In this document: positions 7,171-17,226 of the stretch, piece after piece
How positions within the stretch are numbered: position 1 is the stretch's first letter
Layout: every line of letters begins with the position of its first letter
DNA from: Ignavibacteria bacterium
GTDB lineage: Bacteria; Bacteroidota; Ignavibacteria; Ignavibacteriales; SURF-24
Length of the DNA stretch: 64,000 nucleotides
Assembly: GCA_025612375.1 (NCBI GenBank)
Contig: JAAXKN010000016.1
Coordinates: forward strand, 1 to 64,000
Direction: 5' to 3'
Notes under the pieces: model-generated
Database searches by the model: none
The model's input: only the letters and a program-made list of their open reading frames with translations
What the model was told of the DNA's origin: nothing
Position numbers and translations under genes: made by a program

Positions 7171-10100
7171 ATGAGTTTGTCTCTAATAGAACTATTTAAC
7201 CGTTCTGAATCTATAAAACAGCTGAAAAAAGCTGCTATTGCAAGCAAACAACAGCCAGTCTATACCTCTCCGCTCTCCGGATCGGCACGCACCCTTTTCA
7301 TTAAACTTGTTGAACCGGAAACCCGGCAGATACTGCTGCTTCTGCCCGACGTGCAGACAGTTAATGAAATTAAGGTGGAACTGAATATTCTGGGCCTGGG
7401 CGATTCGCTTATAGTTATAGATGAAATCTCTTTCGAAAGCCTGCAGGAAAAGCTTACACAGGTGCAGAACCGCGGAAATTTCATACTTATTACCACATAC
7501 GATATCCTGAGGGTGAAGCTCCCGGCTAAGAACCAGTTTTCAAAAAATACCACAACTCTCCGCCCGGGAGGCGAAATAAGCTATGAGGAACTCATAGAAT
7601 ACCTTAACCTCCTTAATTATACAAAGGTTAAGTTTGTTGAAAATGCGGGCGACTATTCGGTCCGTGGCTCCATTATTGACTTCTGGTCGTACAGCGAGAG
7701 CAACCCGGCAAGGCTTGAATTTGACGGCGACTTCCTGGAGTCGATAAGACACTTCGACCCCGAAAGCCAGCGCTCGAGCGACCTTGTGGACTCGATTACG
7801 GTTGCAGGCAACCTTTCTGAAAATAATACCGGGCTTTCTTCAGATATATTCGACTTCCTTGATAACCCGCTTGTTATTGCCTCAAAGTTTGAGCTGAATA
7901 AAGTTTCCGACATGCAGGGTAAACAGACGGAAAGCGAAAAACCGGCCCGGATTGATGACGAGGAGCTCGCTAAAGAACTCCTGCTTGAGGAGAGCGGCGA
8001 GTATTCTGAAAACGCTGAGCCAAATAAAACCGGCATTACGCTTGACGCCAGCCTTACCGACGAGGACCTGTTTAAGAAAAATGCACGCTGGATAATTGAA
8101 GACCCGTTCGATGATTCGCCGGGGAAAGTACGGCTCGACCTTACTGAGGCTCCTGCCGTAAACAGCAACTTTGAGCTCCTTTATAATACGCTCAGGGACT
8201 ATTCCAGCCGCGAATATAAAATTTTTATTACTTCGGAAAATGACTTCCAGAGTAAAAGGCTGCGCGACCTTTTAAGCGATTACAAGACCGAGCTGGCAGA
8301 TCTGCTGGATACGGGAAAAATCAAAATTGAAACGCTTGCCATAAGAAGGGGCTTTATTATAAGGAACGATAAAACCCTCATTCTTACCGATTACCAGATA
8401 TTCAATAAGCCCTACAGGACAAAGATATCCTCGCGTCAGAAGGTAAAAAAGTCGCGCGCAAAGGAGTTCGCTTCAATTAAAAGGGGCGACTATGTGGTGC
8501 ACGAGACTTACGGAATTGGAAGGTACGACGGCCTTGAGGTTATAAAAATCGGCGACGTGAGCCAGGAAAGCATTAAGATACTTTATGCCGAAGGGGGCAA
8601 GGTTTACGTTAATCTTAACTATTTCCACCTCGTTAAGAAATTTTCCTCCAAAGATAACGAGGAACCCAAACTCTCATCGCTTGGAAGCGGGGAGTGGGAA
8701 AACGCCAAGAAAAAAGTTAAGAAAAGAATTAAAGAGGCTGCAAGGGAACTCATTATCCTCTATGCAAAGCGCAAGGCCTCGCGCGGCCACTCATTTAATG
8801 CCGACACCATCTGGCAGAGGGAGCTTGAAGCATCGTTCTTCTATGAGGATACGCCGGATCAGGCAAGAGTAACAGAAGAAGTTAAAGGTGATATGGAATC
8901 TGAAAGCCCGATGGACCGCCTGGTATGCGGCGACGTTGGATTCGGAAAAACTGAAATTGCCGTGCGCGCAGCGTTCAAGGCCGCAAACGACGGCAAGCAG
9001 ACCGCACTTCTTGTGCCTACAACAATCCTTGCCGAACAGCACATGAACACGTTTAAGGACAGGCTTTCGCAGTTCCCGGTTAAGGTTGAAGGCTTGTCGC
9101 GCTTCCAGACAAAACAGAAACAGAAAGAGATCCTGAAAAGTGTTGAGGAAGGTAAAGTTGACATTGTAATAGGAACGCACAGGCTTTTGTCGCAGGACGT
9201 GAAGTTCCGCGACCTGGGGCTTCTTATTATAGATGAAGAGCACCGCTTCGGCGTTATGGCAAAGGAGAAGCTGAGGAACTTCAAGCTGAACGTGGATACT
9301 CTTACGCTTACGGCAACGCCTATTCCAAGAACGCTGAACTTCTCGCTTCTTGGTGCAAGGGATTTATCCATCATTTCAACGCCGCCGCCAAACCGGCAGC
9401 CTATATACACACACGTGCAGACCTTCGACGTTATGAAGATACGCGAGTGGATATTAAACGAGCTCAAACGTAACGGGCAGGTCTATTTTGTGCACGACAG
9501 GGTGCAGTCAATTGAAAAGATAGCTGAATATATAAGAAAGTATATACCGGAAATCAGGATTGCAATTGCGCACGGGCAGATGAAGCCCGTTCAGCTTGAA
9601 AATGTTATTTATGATTTCTTAAATAAAAAGTACGACGTCCTCCTTGCTACAAAAATTATTGAGTCGGGAATAGATATTCCGAACGTTAATACAATAATTA
9701 TTAACCGTGCCGACCGCTTCGGTCTGGCTGAGCTTCACCAGTTAAGGGGAAGGGTAGGAAGAAGTGACCGGCAGGCTTACGCATACCTCCTGGTACCCTC
9801 GATGAAATCGATTAATAAAAATGCCATCAGGCGCCTTCAGGCAATTGAGGAGTTTACGGATGTTGGCGCGGGCTTCAACCTTTCCATGCGCGACCTTGAG
9901 ATCCGTGGCGCCGGCAACCTGCTTGGAACAGAGCAGACAGGATTTATTGATACGGTTGGTTTTGACATGTACGTTAAACTTCTGGACGAGGCGGTTGAAG
10001 AACTTAAGCGCCAGGAATTCCAGGAGGTGTTTAAGAACCTGCCTAAGCAGAGGATGAAGACCGATGCCACAATTGATACATATTTTGAAGTCGGGATCCC

Positions 10101-10596
10101 CAAGGCCTTTATGCCCGATCAGGCGGACCGCCTCAGCTTCTACACGGCGCTCTTTTCGATCAAGAGCCTGGAGGAGGTTGAAGAAATTAAAGAGGAGATA
10201 GAGGACCGTTTCGGCAAACTTCCGGTTCTCGTAAAAAGGCTTATTGCAATGAGCATCCTCAAGTACTACGCTTCATACGCTCTTTTTGAAAGGGTAATCA
10301 TTCAGCAGAAAAACATCATGCTTATTCTGCCTAAGGGTGAGAACGAGGATTACTACAAGACGAAGTTTACCCAGCTCATGCGTTTTATAATGGACAACTA
10401 CCAGAACGAAATAAAATTCAGCCAGCAGAAGGATAATTTAAGGCTTTTGATTCCGAACCTCTTCGAAAATCCGGAGAAAGTTTTTGAGTTCCTTATTAAT
10501 TTCTGCAGAAAGGTTGAAAAGATTGTTAATCCGTCCGAGACTTATTTCGACCGTCTGCAGCAAGGAAATGACGCGAATATTGACAAAAAAGTATAG
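7171..10596 (+). CDS. mfd: Transcription-repair coupling factor Mfd
   Basis: ATP-dependent translocase that removes RNA polymerase stalled at DNA lesions and recruits UvrA. The 1141-residue length is normal. In order: a UvrB-like N-terminal module, the RNA polymerase-interacting CarD-like domain (GDYVVHETYGIGRYDGLE, around residue 435), the RecG-like helicase with Walker A GDVGFGKTE (587-595), DEEH box at 688, TATPIPRTL and QLRGRVGRSDR, and a C-terminal UvrA-binding module. I start at ATG 7171 (MSLSLIELF) because upstream codons do not resemble the family. An acidic insert lies around residues 240-305 (many Glu/Asp/Ser). Monocistronic. Confidence 0.96.
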   Translation: MSLSLIELFNRSESIKQLKKAAIASKQQPVYTSPLSGSARTLFIKLVEPETRQILLLLPDVQTVNEIKVELNILGLGDSLIVIDEISFESLQEKLTQVQNRGNFILITTYDILRVKLPAKNQFSKNTTTLRPGGEISYEELIEYLNLLNYTKVKFVENAGDYSVRGSIIDFWSYSESNPARLEFDGDFLESIRHFDPESQRSSDLVDSITVAGNLSENNTGLSSDIFDFLDNPLVIASKFELNKVSDMQGKQTESEKPARIDDEELAKELLLEESGEYSENAEPNKTGITLDASLTDEDLFKKNARWIIEDPFDDSPGKVRLDLTEAPAVNSNFELLYNTLRDYSSREYKIFITSENDFQSKRLRDLLSDYKTELADLLDTGKIKIETLAIRRGFIIRNDKTLILTDYQIFNKPYRTKISSRQKVKKSRAKEFASIKRGDYVVHETYGIGRYDGLEVIKIGDVSQESIKILYAEGGKVYVNLNYFHLVKKFSSKDNEEPKLSSLGSGEWENAKKKVKKRIKEAARELIILYAKRKASRGHSFNADTIWQRELEASFFYEDTPDQARVTEEVKGDMESESPMDRLVCGDVGFGKTEIAVRAAFKAANDGKQTALLVPTTILAEQHMNTFKDRLSQFPVKVEGLSRFQTKQKQKEILKSVEEGKVDIVIGTHRLLSQDVKFRDLGLLIIDEEHRFGVMAKEKLRNFKLNVDTLTLTATPIPRTLNFSLLGARDLSIISTPPPNRQPIYTHVQTFDVMKIREWILNELKRNGQVYFVHDRVQSIEKIAEYIRKYIPEIRIAIAHGQMKPVQLENVIYDFLNKKYDVLLATKIIESGIDIPNVNTIIINRADRFGLAELHQLRGRVGRSDRQAYAYLLVPSMKSINKNAIRRLQAIEEFTDVGAGFNLSMRDLEIRGAGNLLGTEQTGFIDTVGFDMYVKLLDEAVEELKRQEFQEVFKNLPKQRMKTDATIDTYFEVGIPKAFMPDQADRLSFYTALFSIKSLEEVEEIKEEIEDRFGKLPVLVKRLIAMSILKYYASYALFERVIIQQKNIMLILPKGENEDYYKTKFTQLMRFIMDNYQNEIKFSQQKDNLRLLIPNLFENPEKVFEFLINFCRKVEKIVNPSETYFDRLQQGNDANIDKKV

Positions 10597-10613
10597 TTTT
10601 TTGACTTCAGCTT

Positions 10614-10642
10614 TTGCATTTCCGCGTTAAATGCCTTATAAT
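10614..10642 (+). promoter_or_regulatory. Sigma-70-like promoter for aceE
   Basis: TTGCAT and a perfect TATAAT are separated by exactly 17 bases, about 95 bases upstream of the aceE start and just after the mfd stop. Confidence 0.6.
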
Positions 10643-10652
10643 AAGGAAATAT

Positions 10653-10686
10653 CAGATAAAGAGGGCAAAACTAAATCCTTTATCTG
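10653..10686. promoter_or_regulatory. Inverted repeat in the aceE leader
   Basis: Perfect 9-bp arms CAGATAAAG and CTTTATCTG are separated by 16 bases. They begin about 10 bases after the -10 box, so they lie at or just after the predicted transcription start. This is a candidate operator or leader hairpin controlling pyruvate dehydrogenase expression. Confidence 0.45.
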
Positions 10687-10736
10687 TGTTACTAAATATA
10701 TTTCTTTACAATAACGACAAATAAGGATTATGAGTA

Positions 10737-13412
10737 ATGGACGGAAACAATACTCAGCAAAAGGATCTGGCCGCCATTGAAACCAGGGAGTGGCTGGAAT
10801 CCTTGGACTATGTATTATATCATAGCGGACCTGAGAGGGTCCAGGAACTGCTTACTGACCTGCAGTTATATGCAAGAAAACACGATGTAAAAATACCTTT
10901 TACAGCAAATACCCCTTATATAAACACAATTCCTCACGACAAGCAGCCGCCATTTCCCGGCAGCAGGGAAATTGAAAGAAGAATTAAAAGCCTTATACGC
11001 TGGAACGCAATGGCAATGGTTGTAAGGGCCAACAGGGAATCGCACGGCATAGGGGGGCACATATCAACATACGCCTCGGCTGCAACTCTTTATGAAATAG
11101 GATTCAACCACTTCTTCAAGGGTAAAGACGGCGAAACTGACGGCGATCAGGTATTCTTCCAGGGGCATGCCTCCCCCGGCTTCTACGCCAGGGCATTTCT
11201 GGAAGGAAGGATCTCGGAAGAAAAGATGAAAAATTTCAGGCGCGAAACGAGGCCCGGAGGAGGACTTTCTTCATACCCCCATCCGTGGCTCATGCCGGAC
11301 TTCTGGGAATTCCCGACCGTATCTATGGGCTTAGGTCCAATAATAGCAATCTACCAGGCAAGGTTTAACCGCTACTTAGAAGACCGCGGATTAAAGAAAA
11401 TGAACGGCACCAAGGTGTGGGCTTTCTTAGGCGACGGGGAAACAGATGAGCCTGAGACACTGGGCGCAATTTCACTTGCCGCAAGAGAGAAGCTGGATAA
11501 CCTGATTTTTGTTATCAACTGCAACCTACAGAGGCTGGATGGTCCCGTACGCGGAAACGGAAACATTGTTCAGGAGCTTGAAGCAAGCTTCAGAGGTGTG
11601 GGCTGGAACGTTATAAAAGTTATCTGGGGGGATGACTGGGATCCGTTCCTTGAAAAAGACAAGAGCGGCCTCTTAATCAAGCGCATGAATGAAATGATTG
11701 ACGGCGAAAGCCAGAAGTACTCCGTTGAAGGCGGGGACTATATAAGAGAGCATTTCTGGGGCAAGTACCCCGAACTGAAGGATATGGTTAAGAACCTTTC
11801 AGACGAACAGATTGCCAAGATGAGGCTTGGCGGGCACGATCCGGAGAAAGTCTATGCGGCTTTCAAGGCAGCAGTTGAAAATAAGGGGTGCCCCACGGTA
11901 ATTCTGGCCAGGACAATTAAGGGCTACGGTTTGGGGGAAGCGGGTGAAGGGAAAAATATCACGCACCAGCAGAAAAAATTAAACGAAGACGAGCTAAGGA
12001 TATTCCGCACGCGTTTCGGCATCCCGATCTCGGATGACCAGGTGGCTGAGGCACCTTTCTACAGGCCTCCGGATGACAGTCCCGAAATGAAATACATACA
12101 GGAAAGGCGCAAGGAATTGGGAGGCTACCTTCCCAAAAGAGTCGTAAGGGCAAAACCGCTTAAGACTCCTCCTGAAGAACTGTTTGAGGAGTTCTATGCA
12201 GGTACAGAGGGGCGTGAGGCCTCAACTACAATGGTGTTTGTAAGAATACTTTCAAAGCTACTTAAGGACAAGGATCTTGGAAAGCTTATCGTTCCCATTG
12301 TGCCCGATGAAGCCCGTACGTTCGGTATGGAGGCACTCTTCCGTCAGATAGGCATTTACTCGCACGCGGGGCAGAATTATGAGCCGGTTGACAAGGCAAG
12401 CCTCCTTTATTATAAGGAAGCTGTAGACGGGCAGATCCTTGAGGAAGGAATTACTGAGGCGGGCTCTATGGCATCGTTCATTACAGCCGCAACTGCCTAC
12501 GCCACGCACGGAATTAATATGATTCCGTTCTTTGTCTACTATTCAATGTTCGGCTTCCAGAGGGTCGGCGACCTGACATGGGCTGCAGGGGACATAAGGG
12601 CAAAGGGCTTTATGATAGGCGGAACGGCAGGGCGCACAACGCTTGCAGGCGAAGGCCTGCAGCACCAGGACGGCAACAGCCAGCTGCTTTCATATACTAT
12701 TCCTAACTGCATGGCTTACGATCCCGCCTTTGCATATGAGATTGCAGTCATCATACGCGACGGAATGAGAAGGATGTATGAGGAAAACGAAAGCATCTAT
12801 TATTATATCACGGTAATGAATGAAAACTACGCACAGCCTCCGATGCCCGAAGGCGTTAAGGAAGGGATCCTGAAGGGGATGTACCGCTTCAAGGCTTCAG
12901 ACAAGAAGGATAAAAAAGCAAGGGCCCACCTCTTCGGAAGCGGCGCTATTATGAACGAGGTCTTAAAGGCACGCGAAATCCTGGAGGACAAGTACAACGT
13001 GGCTGCCGATGCATGGAGCGTTACAAGCTATAAGCTTCTGCACATCGATGCCATGGATGCAGCAAGGTGGAACATGCTGCACCCGGATCAGCCGAAGAAG
13101 GTGCCGTATGTTACAGAACAGCTTCAGAACGAAGACGGCGTTTTTGTGGCGGCTTCAGATTACGTGCAGATGCTGGCAGATTCAATTTCAAAGTATCTGC
13201 CAAGGCCTATGAATACACTCGGCACATACGGATTCGGAAGAAGCGAGGACAGGGAAGGCTTAAGGAACTTCTTTGAGGTGGATGCAAGATACATTGTAGT
13301 TGCAACACTCATGGCCCTGGCTAACGAGAAGAAGATAAAACCGGGCGTGGTTACAAAAGCAATTAAGGATATGGGTATTAATCCCGATAAAAAGAATCCT
13401 TTGCACCAATAA
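10737..13412 (+). CDS. aceE: Pyruvate dehydrogenase E1 component (homodimeric)
   Basis: Thiamine-diphosphate-dependent E1 that decarboxylates pyruvate and acetylates the lipoyl groups of AceF. The 891-residue single chain is the homodimeric E. coli-type E1, not the alpha/beta type. The ThDP/Mg motif begins GDGETDEPE at residue 232 and continues to NLQRLDGPVRGN. Conserved stretches SHGIGGHISTYAS, GLEHQD-like GLQHQDGNSQ and a C-terminal GFGRSEDRE are present. It heads the aceE-aceF-lpd series; aceF follows after 95 bases. A sigma-70-like promoter and an inverted repeat precede it. Confidence 0.97.
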   Translation: MDGNNTQQKDLAAIETREWLESLDYVLYHSGPERVQELLTDLQLYARKHDVKIPFTANTPYINTIPHDKQPPFPGSREIERRIKSLIRWNAMAMVVRANRESHGIGGHISTYASAATLYEIGFNHFFKGKDGETDGDQVFFQGHASPGFYARAFLEGRISEEKMKNFRRETRPGGGLSSYPHPWLMPDFWEFPTVSMGLGPIIAIYQARFNRYLEDRGLKKMNGTKVWAFLGDGETDEPETLGAISLAAREKLDNLIFVINCNLQRLDGPVRGNGNIVQELEASFRGVGWNVIKVIWGDDWDPFLEKDKSGLLIKRMNEMIDGESQKYSVEGGDYIREHFWGKYPELKDMVKNLSDEQIAKMRLGGHDPEKVYAAFKAAVENKGCPTVILARTIKGYGLGEAGEGKNITHQQKKLNEDELRIFRTRFGIPISDDQVAEAPFYRPPDDSPEMKYIQERRKELGGYLPKRVVRAKPLKTPPEELFEEFYAGTEGREASTTMVFVRILSKLLKDKDLGKLIVPIVPDEARTFGMEALFRQIGIYSHAGQNYEPVDKASLLYYKEAVDGQILEEGITEAGSMASFITAATAYATHGINMIPFFVYYSMFGFQRVGDLTWAAGDIRAKGFMIGGTAGRTTLAGEGLQHQDGNSQLLSYTIPNCMAYDPAFAYEIAVIIRDGMRRMYEENESIYYYITVMNENYAQPPMPEGVKEGILKGMYRFKASDKKDKKARAHLFGSGAIMNEVLKAREILEDKYNVAADAWSVTSYKLLHIDAMDAARWNMLHPDQPKKVPYVTEQLQNEDGVFVAASDYVQMLADSISKYLPRPMNTLGTYGFGRSEDREGLRNFFEVDARYIVVATLMALANEKKIKPGVVTKAIKDMGINPDKKNPLHQ

Positions 13413-13440
13413 AAAAAACTGAACGTTCAAATTCTAAAAA

Positions 13441-13463
13441 TGGGGCGGCACAGGCCTGCCCCA
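13441..13463 (+). other. Imperfect hairpin between aceE and aceF
   Basis: TGGGGC and GCCCCA arms enclose an 11-base G/C-rich interior. No T-run follows, so it is more likely an mRNA processing or stability element than a terminator. Confidence 0.35.
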
Positions 13464-13507
13464 ATATAAACTCTAAATATTGAAGAAAAAAACTAACGGA
13501 TTTAAAA

Positions 13508-15304
13508 ATGGCAAAAGAATTTGTACTTCCTGAATTGGGGGAAAATATAGCCTCTGCAGACGTTCTGCAGGTGCTAATTAAGGCCGGGGATCATGTAAAG
13601 GCAGATCAGACCGTGCTTGAGATAGAGACAGACAAAGCCACAATTGAAGTGCCTTCAACAATAAGCGGCGTGGTTAAAGAAGTAAATGTAAAATCAGGAG
13701 ATAAGGCGAAAGTAGGACAGGTAATTTTTACAGTTGAAGAAGAAGGCGGGGCAGCTGAAACAAAGCCCGTTCCAAAGGAAGAAAAGAAAGAAGAGCCCAA
13801 GGCTCAGCCGGCATCCCAGGCTGAAAAGAGGCAGGAGCCGAAGAAAGAGGAAGTAAAGGCCCAGGCTACGGTCGAACCTGAAGTTGAAGAAAAAGGGGGG
13901 AAAGCGGAGTTCAAGCTTCCTGAACTTGGTGAAAACATTACGTCTGCAGACGTGCTGCAGGTTAAGGTCGCCCCGGGCGACGCAGTAAAGAAAGACCAGG
14001 TGATACTTGAAATTGAGACCGACAAAGCTACAATTGAAGTCCCTTCGGATATTGAAGGCGTGGTAGATGAAGTCTTTGTAAAGGCTGGGCAGAAGGCCAG
14101 CGTGGGGCAGGTGGTGTTTACTGTAAAGACAGCCGGGGCTCCTGGCGGGCAGGCTGAAAAGAGGCAGGAGCAGCAGATTGAAATGAACAGGAAGGTGGAG
14201 GAATCTGAAAAAGGGGGAGCGCGTATTGCACCTGAACAGGTAACCCCGACGCCTTCACTGAAGGAAGAGCCTTCAAAGAAGACTGAAGAGAAGCCGGAAG
14301 AAAAGACTGTAAGCACTGTCATAGCCGGGCAGCCTCCAAGAAAAACTTACCTGATGGAAGACCGGCCTCCAATTGATCCGAGCAAGATAGCCCCTGCTGC
14401 CCCCACGGTCAGGCGCTTTGCGCGAGAGATCGGAGTTAATATAAACGAGGTCCACGGTACAGGCCCCGGAGGGCGCATATCAATAAATGACGTTAAAGCC
14501 CATGCGCGTGAGACCGCAGGGAAAGAGCAGAGAGCAGAAGCTCCAAGGGGAGGCGCAATAGCGGGCATAGCTATGGAGCCGCTTCCGGACTTCAGCAAAT
14601 GGGGCAAGGTTGAAAAGCAGGAGATGACTAATATACGCCGCAAGACAGCCGAGCACCTGAGCTATGCATGGGCTACAGTGCCTCACGTTACACAGTTCGA
14701 CAAGGCCGACATTACAGAGCTCGAGCGTTTAAGGAAAATGTACGGATCCCACGCTGAAAAGCAGGGCGGAAAGCTTACCGTAACGGCAATACTGCTTAAG
14801 GTTGTTGCCGCCGCCTTAAAGGCGTTCCCGCAGTTTAATTCAAGCGTTGACATGGCAAACAGCGCGGTTATATATAAGAAGTATTACCACATTGGTGTTG
14901 CCGTGGATACAGACCGCGGGCTTCTCGTTCCTGTGATAAGGGACGTGGATAAAAAGAACATTGTGCAGCTTGCCGTTGAGCTGAACCAGATGGCAGAAAA
15001 GGCCCGGAACAGGAAGCTTTCGCTTGAGGATATGCAGGGCGGGTGCTTTACCATAACGAACCTGGGGGGAATAGGGGGAACATATTTTTCGCCTATTGTA
15101 AATGCGCCTGAAGTTGCAATCTTAGGAGTTTCCAGAGGTGCCTTTGAACAGGTATATAAGGATGGGAAGTTCGAGCCCAGAATGATGCTGCCTTTATCAT
15201 TGTCCTACGACCACAGGATAATTGACGGTGCCGACGGAGCACGTTTCTTAAGGTGGGTTGTTGGCGCAATCGAGCAGCCATTCCTCATGGCGCTTGAAGG
15301 ATAA
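13508..15304 (+). CDS. aceF: Dihydrolipoamide acetyltransferase, E2 of pyruvate dehydrogenase
   Basis: Core of the pyruvate dehydrogenase complex: carries acetyl groups on lipoyl-lysine and transfers them to CoA. The 598 residues comprise two lipoyl domains with lysines K43 and K173 in identical EIETDKATIEVPS contexts, each followed by a Lys/Glu/Pro-rich flexible linker. A peripheral subunit-binding domain follows around residues 297-333 (PTVRRFAREIGVNINEVHGTG), then the catalytic domain with active-site His569 in SYDHRIIDG. Two lipoyl domains is between the one and three seen elsewhere. It follows aceE and ends in a clear hairpin. Confidence 0.96.
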   Translation: MAKEFVLPELGENIASADVLQVLIKAGDHVKADQTVLEIETDKATIEVPSTISGVVKEVNVKSGDKAKVGQVIFTVEEEGGAAETKPVPKEEKKEEPKAQPASQAEKRQEPKKEEVKAQATVEPEVEEKGGKAEFKLPELGENITSADVLQVKVAPGDAVKKDQVILEIETDKATIEVPSDIEGVVDEVFVKAGQKASVGQVVFTVKTAGAPGGQAEKRQEQQIEMNRKVEESEKGGARIAPEQVTPTPSLKEEPSKKTEEKPEEKTVSTVIAGQPPRKTYLMEDRPPIDPSKIAPAAPTVRRFAREIGVNINEVHGTGPGGRISINDVKAHARETAGKEQRAEAPRGGAIAGIAMEPLPDFSKWGKVEKQEMTNIRRKTAEHLSYAWATVPHVTQFDKADITELERLRKMYGSHAEKQGGKLTVTAILLKVVAAALKAFPQFNSSVDMANSAVIYKKYYHIGVAVDTDRGLLVPVIRDVDKKNIVQLAVELNQMAEKARNRKLSLEDMQGGCFTITNLGGIGGTYFSPIVNAPEVAILGVSRGAFEQVYKDGKFEPRMMLPLSLSYDHRIIDGADGARFLRWVVGAIEQPFLMALEG

Positions 15305-15316
15305 GAGAAAAATAAT

Positions 15317-15338
15317 ATGTGCCCCGGTTGGGGCACAT
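15317..15338 (+). terminator. Terminator after aceF
   Basis: ATGTGCCCC and GGGGCACAT arms with a GGTT loop, 13 bases after the aceF stop, followed by a T-rich stretch. It should separate aceEF from lpd transcription. Confidence 0.75.
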
Positions 15339-15370
15339 TTGTATATTTAATTGTGAGATTTAAAATGTTT

Positions 15371-15563
15371 GTACCGCGTTTAGCGGTTCCATATTTGTAG
15401 CCCAGGGTTCGCAGAACCCTGGGAAAGAAAATCATCCCACATTTCCAAACCACGTAGTGGTTTTATATCTGTTACAAGCACGTAAAAAATATAGAACCGC
15501 TGAACGCGGTTCGATATTGTTTTTGACCTGTTTTCTACAAATATACAACCACTAGCGTGGTTC
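15371..15563. repeat. Cluster of hairpins with a CTACAAATAT head between aceF and lpd
   Basis: Five small palindromes: ACCGCGTTTAGCGGT (about 15373), CCCAGGGTTC/GAACCCTGGG (15401-15423), AACCACGTAGTGGTT (15448-15462), GAACCGCTGAACGCGGTTC (15494-15512) and AACCACTAGCGTGGTT (15547-15562). CTACAAATAT precedes the last one on the plus strand (15535), and its complement (ATATTTGTAG, 15391-15400) links the first two. This is the same head as at 17-18 kb with a different hairpin body. It occupies most of a 404-base gap; I see no gene here. Confidence 0.75.
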
Positions 15564-15708
15564 TGAAGAAATGCTATTTAGATATACCCCATTTGGGAGC
15601 ATCTCATAAATAGCCGAAATAAAAAATATTTTTTGCACTTAGAAATTTATGTTATAAATTTAACGTGAAAATTCATTAAAGTTTTAATTTTATTGGAGTT
15701 TAATTAGT

Positions 15709-17124
15709 ATGGCAAATAAGACCCAGCTTGCAGTCCTTGGCGCCGGTCCGGGCGGCTATGCCGCGGCATTTCTGGCTGCCGACCTTGGTATGCAGGTTAC
15801 ACTGATCGATATGGAGAAAAATCCGGGCGGAGTATGCCTCTACCGCGGGTGCATTCCTTCAAAAGCGCTTCTGCACGTTTCAAAGCTGATCAATGAAACA
15901 AAACATTCCGCCAACTGGGGAATTGAATACGATAGTCCCAGGATAAATCTGGATAAATTAAGAAGCTGGAAGGAAAGTGTTGTTGGAAAACTTACAGGAG
16001 GCTTGGGTGTTTTATCCAAACAGAGGAAAGTAAATTATGTGCAGGGAAGGGCAACAATACTGAACCCTACCACGCTTGAAATAGAAAAGATGGAAGGTGG
16101 AAAAGAGGAGCTGACATTTGAAAAGCTGATCATCTGCACGGGATCGCGCCCGGCGCAGATACCTTCCTTAATGCTGGACTCACCGCGGGTAATTGATTCC
16201 TCGGGAGCTCTGGCGCTTCAGGACATCCCGAAAAATATGCTTGTTGTGGGCGGGGGCTACATTGGGCTTGAGCTTGGTTCAGTCTATGCTTCACTCGGCA
16301 CCGAGGTTTCCGTTGTTGAAATGACGCCGGGACTATTGCCCGGGGCCGACCGCGACATGGTTAACATACTTGCCCGTTCGCTTCAGCCGGTTATGAAATC
16401 GATCATGCTGAGCACAAAAGTAGTGAAGATGGAAGACGTGGGAAACGGCGTTAAGGTTACATTTGAAGGCGAAAGCGTACAGGAAAAAGAGCAGGTATTT
16501 GAAAAAGTGCTAGTTTCAATAGGGCGTACGCCGAACACAAAGGGCTTCGGGCTTGAAAATACAAAAGTTGAAGTTGAAAAGGGATTCATAAAAGTAAATT
16601 CGCAGATGCAGACGGCAGAGCCCACAATTTATGCAATTGGTGACGTTGTAGGTAACCCGATGCTGGCTCATAAGGCTTCGCACGAGGGCAGAGTTGCGGT
16701 TGAAGTAATTGCAGGTCACAACGTGGAATTCCACCCGGCTGCAATTCCGGCGGTAATATTTACAGATCCCGAGGTCGCATGGTGCGGCCTGACAGAGACA
16801 GAGGCAAAGGAGAAGGGAATAGAGGTAAAAGTTGCGCGTTTCCCGTGGGCTGCCTCAGGGCGTGCTGTAACGCTGGACAGGAATGACGGGCAGACAAAGC
16901 TCCTCATAGATCCAAAGACAGAAAGGGTTTTAGGAGTTGCAATTGTTGGTCCCGGGGCAGGAGAAATGATAGCCGAAGGCGTCTTAGCCATTGAGATGGC
17001 GGCATTAGCAAGAGACGTAGCCTTAAGCATACATCCGCATCCGACATTATCCGAGACCGTAATGGAATCCGCCGAAGTCTTCTTCGGCACCAGCACCCAC
17101 CTTTACAGGCCTAAAAGAGGCTAA
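15709..17124 (+). CDS. lpdA: Dihydrolipoyl dehydrogenase (E3)
   Basis: FAD- and NAD-dependent flavoprotein that reoxidises the dihydrolipoyl groups of E2. The 471 residues are family length. An N-terminal FAD-binding [10 protein letters not shown] (11-20) is followed by the redox disulfide C43/C48 in [14 protein letters not shown]. The NAD-binding [10 protein letters not shown] lies near 180, AIGDV near 305, and the catalytic His-Glu region [10 protein letters not shown] near the C-terminus. It lies 404 bases after aceF, behind a terminator and a repeat cluster, so it probably has its own promoter. Confidence 0.97.
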   Translation: MANKTQLAVLGAGPGGYAAAFLAADLGMQVTLIDMEKNPGGVCLYRGCIPSKALLHVSKLINETKHSANWGIEYDSPRINLDKLRSWKESVVGKLTGGLGVLSKQRKVNYVQGRATILNPTTLEIEKMEGGKEELTFEKLIICTGSRPAQIPSLMLDSPRVIDSSGALALQDIPKNMLVVGGGYIGLELGSVYASLGTEVSVVEMTPGLLPGADRDMVNILARSLQPVMKSIMLSTKVVKMEDVGNGVKVTFEGESVQEKEQVFEKVLVSIGRTPNTKGFGLENTKVEVEKGFIKVNSQMQTAEPTIYAIGDVVGNPMLAHKASHEGRVAVEVIAGHNVEFHPAAIPAVIFTDPEVAWCGLTETEAKEKGIEVKVARFPWAASGRAVTLDRNDGQTKLLIDPKTERVLGVAIVGPGAGEMIAEGVLAIEMAALARDVALSIHPHPTLSETVMESAEVFFGTSTHLYRPKRG

Positions 17125-17136
17125 ATTGTTTTCCCA

Positions 17137-17164
17137 AGGTGCCATGACTTCCCTCATGGCACCT
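17137..17164 (+). terminator. Stem-loop after lpd
   Basis: Perfect 11-bp arms AGGTGCCATGA and TCATGGCACCT with a 6-base loop, 13 bases after the lpd stop. The following tract is AT-rich but lacks a long T-run. Confidence 0.6.
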
Positions 17165-17226
17165 ATTAATCACACCCTCATCCCAAATTTAATGTAAAAT
17201 TAAACCGTCATAATCACCCGCTCAGA

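Noticed and set aside
8859-9467. Long minus-strand frame inside mfd
   Set aside because: Shadow of the conserved helicase domain; no independent start or family.
13804-14322. Long minus-strand frame inside aceF
   Set aside because: Ser/Thr/Phe-rich shadow of the Lys/Glu-rich linkers of AceF; coding signal belongs to the plus strand.
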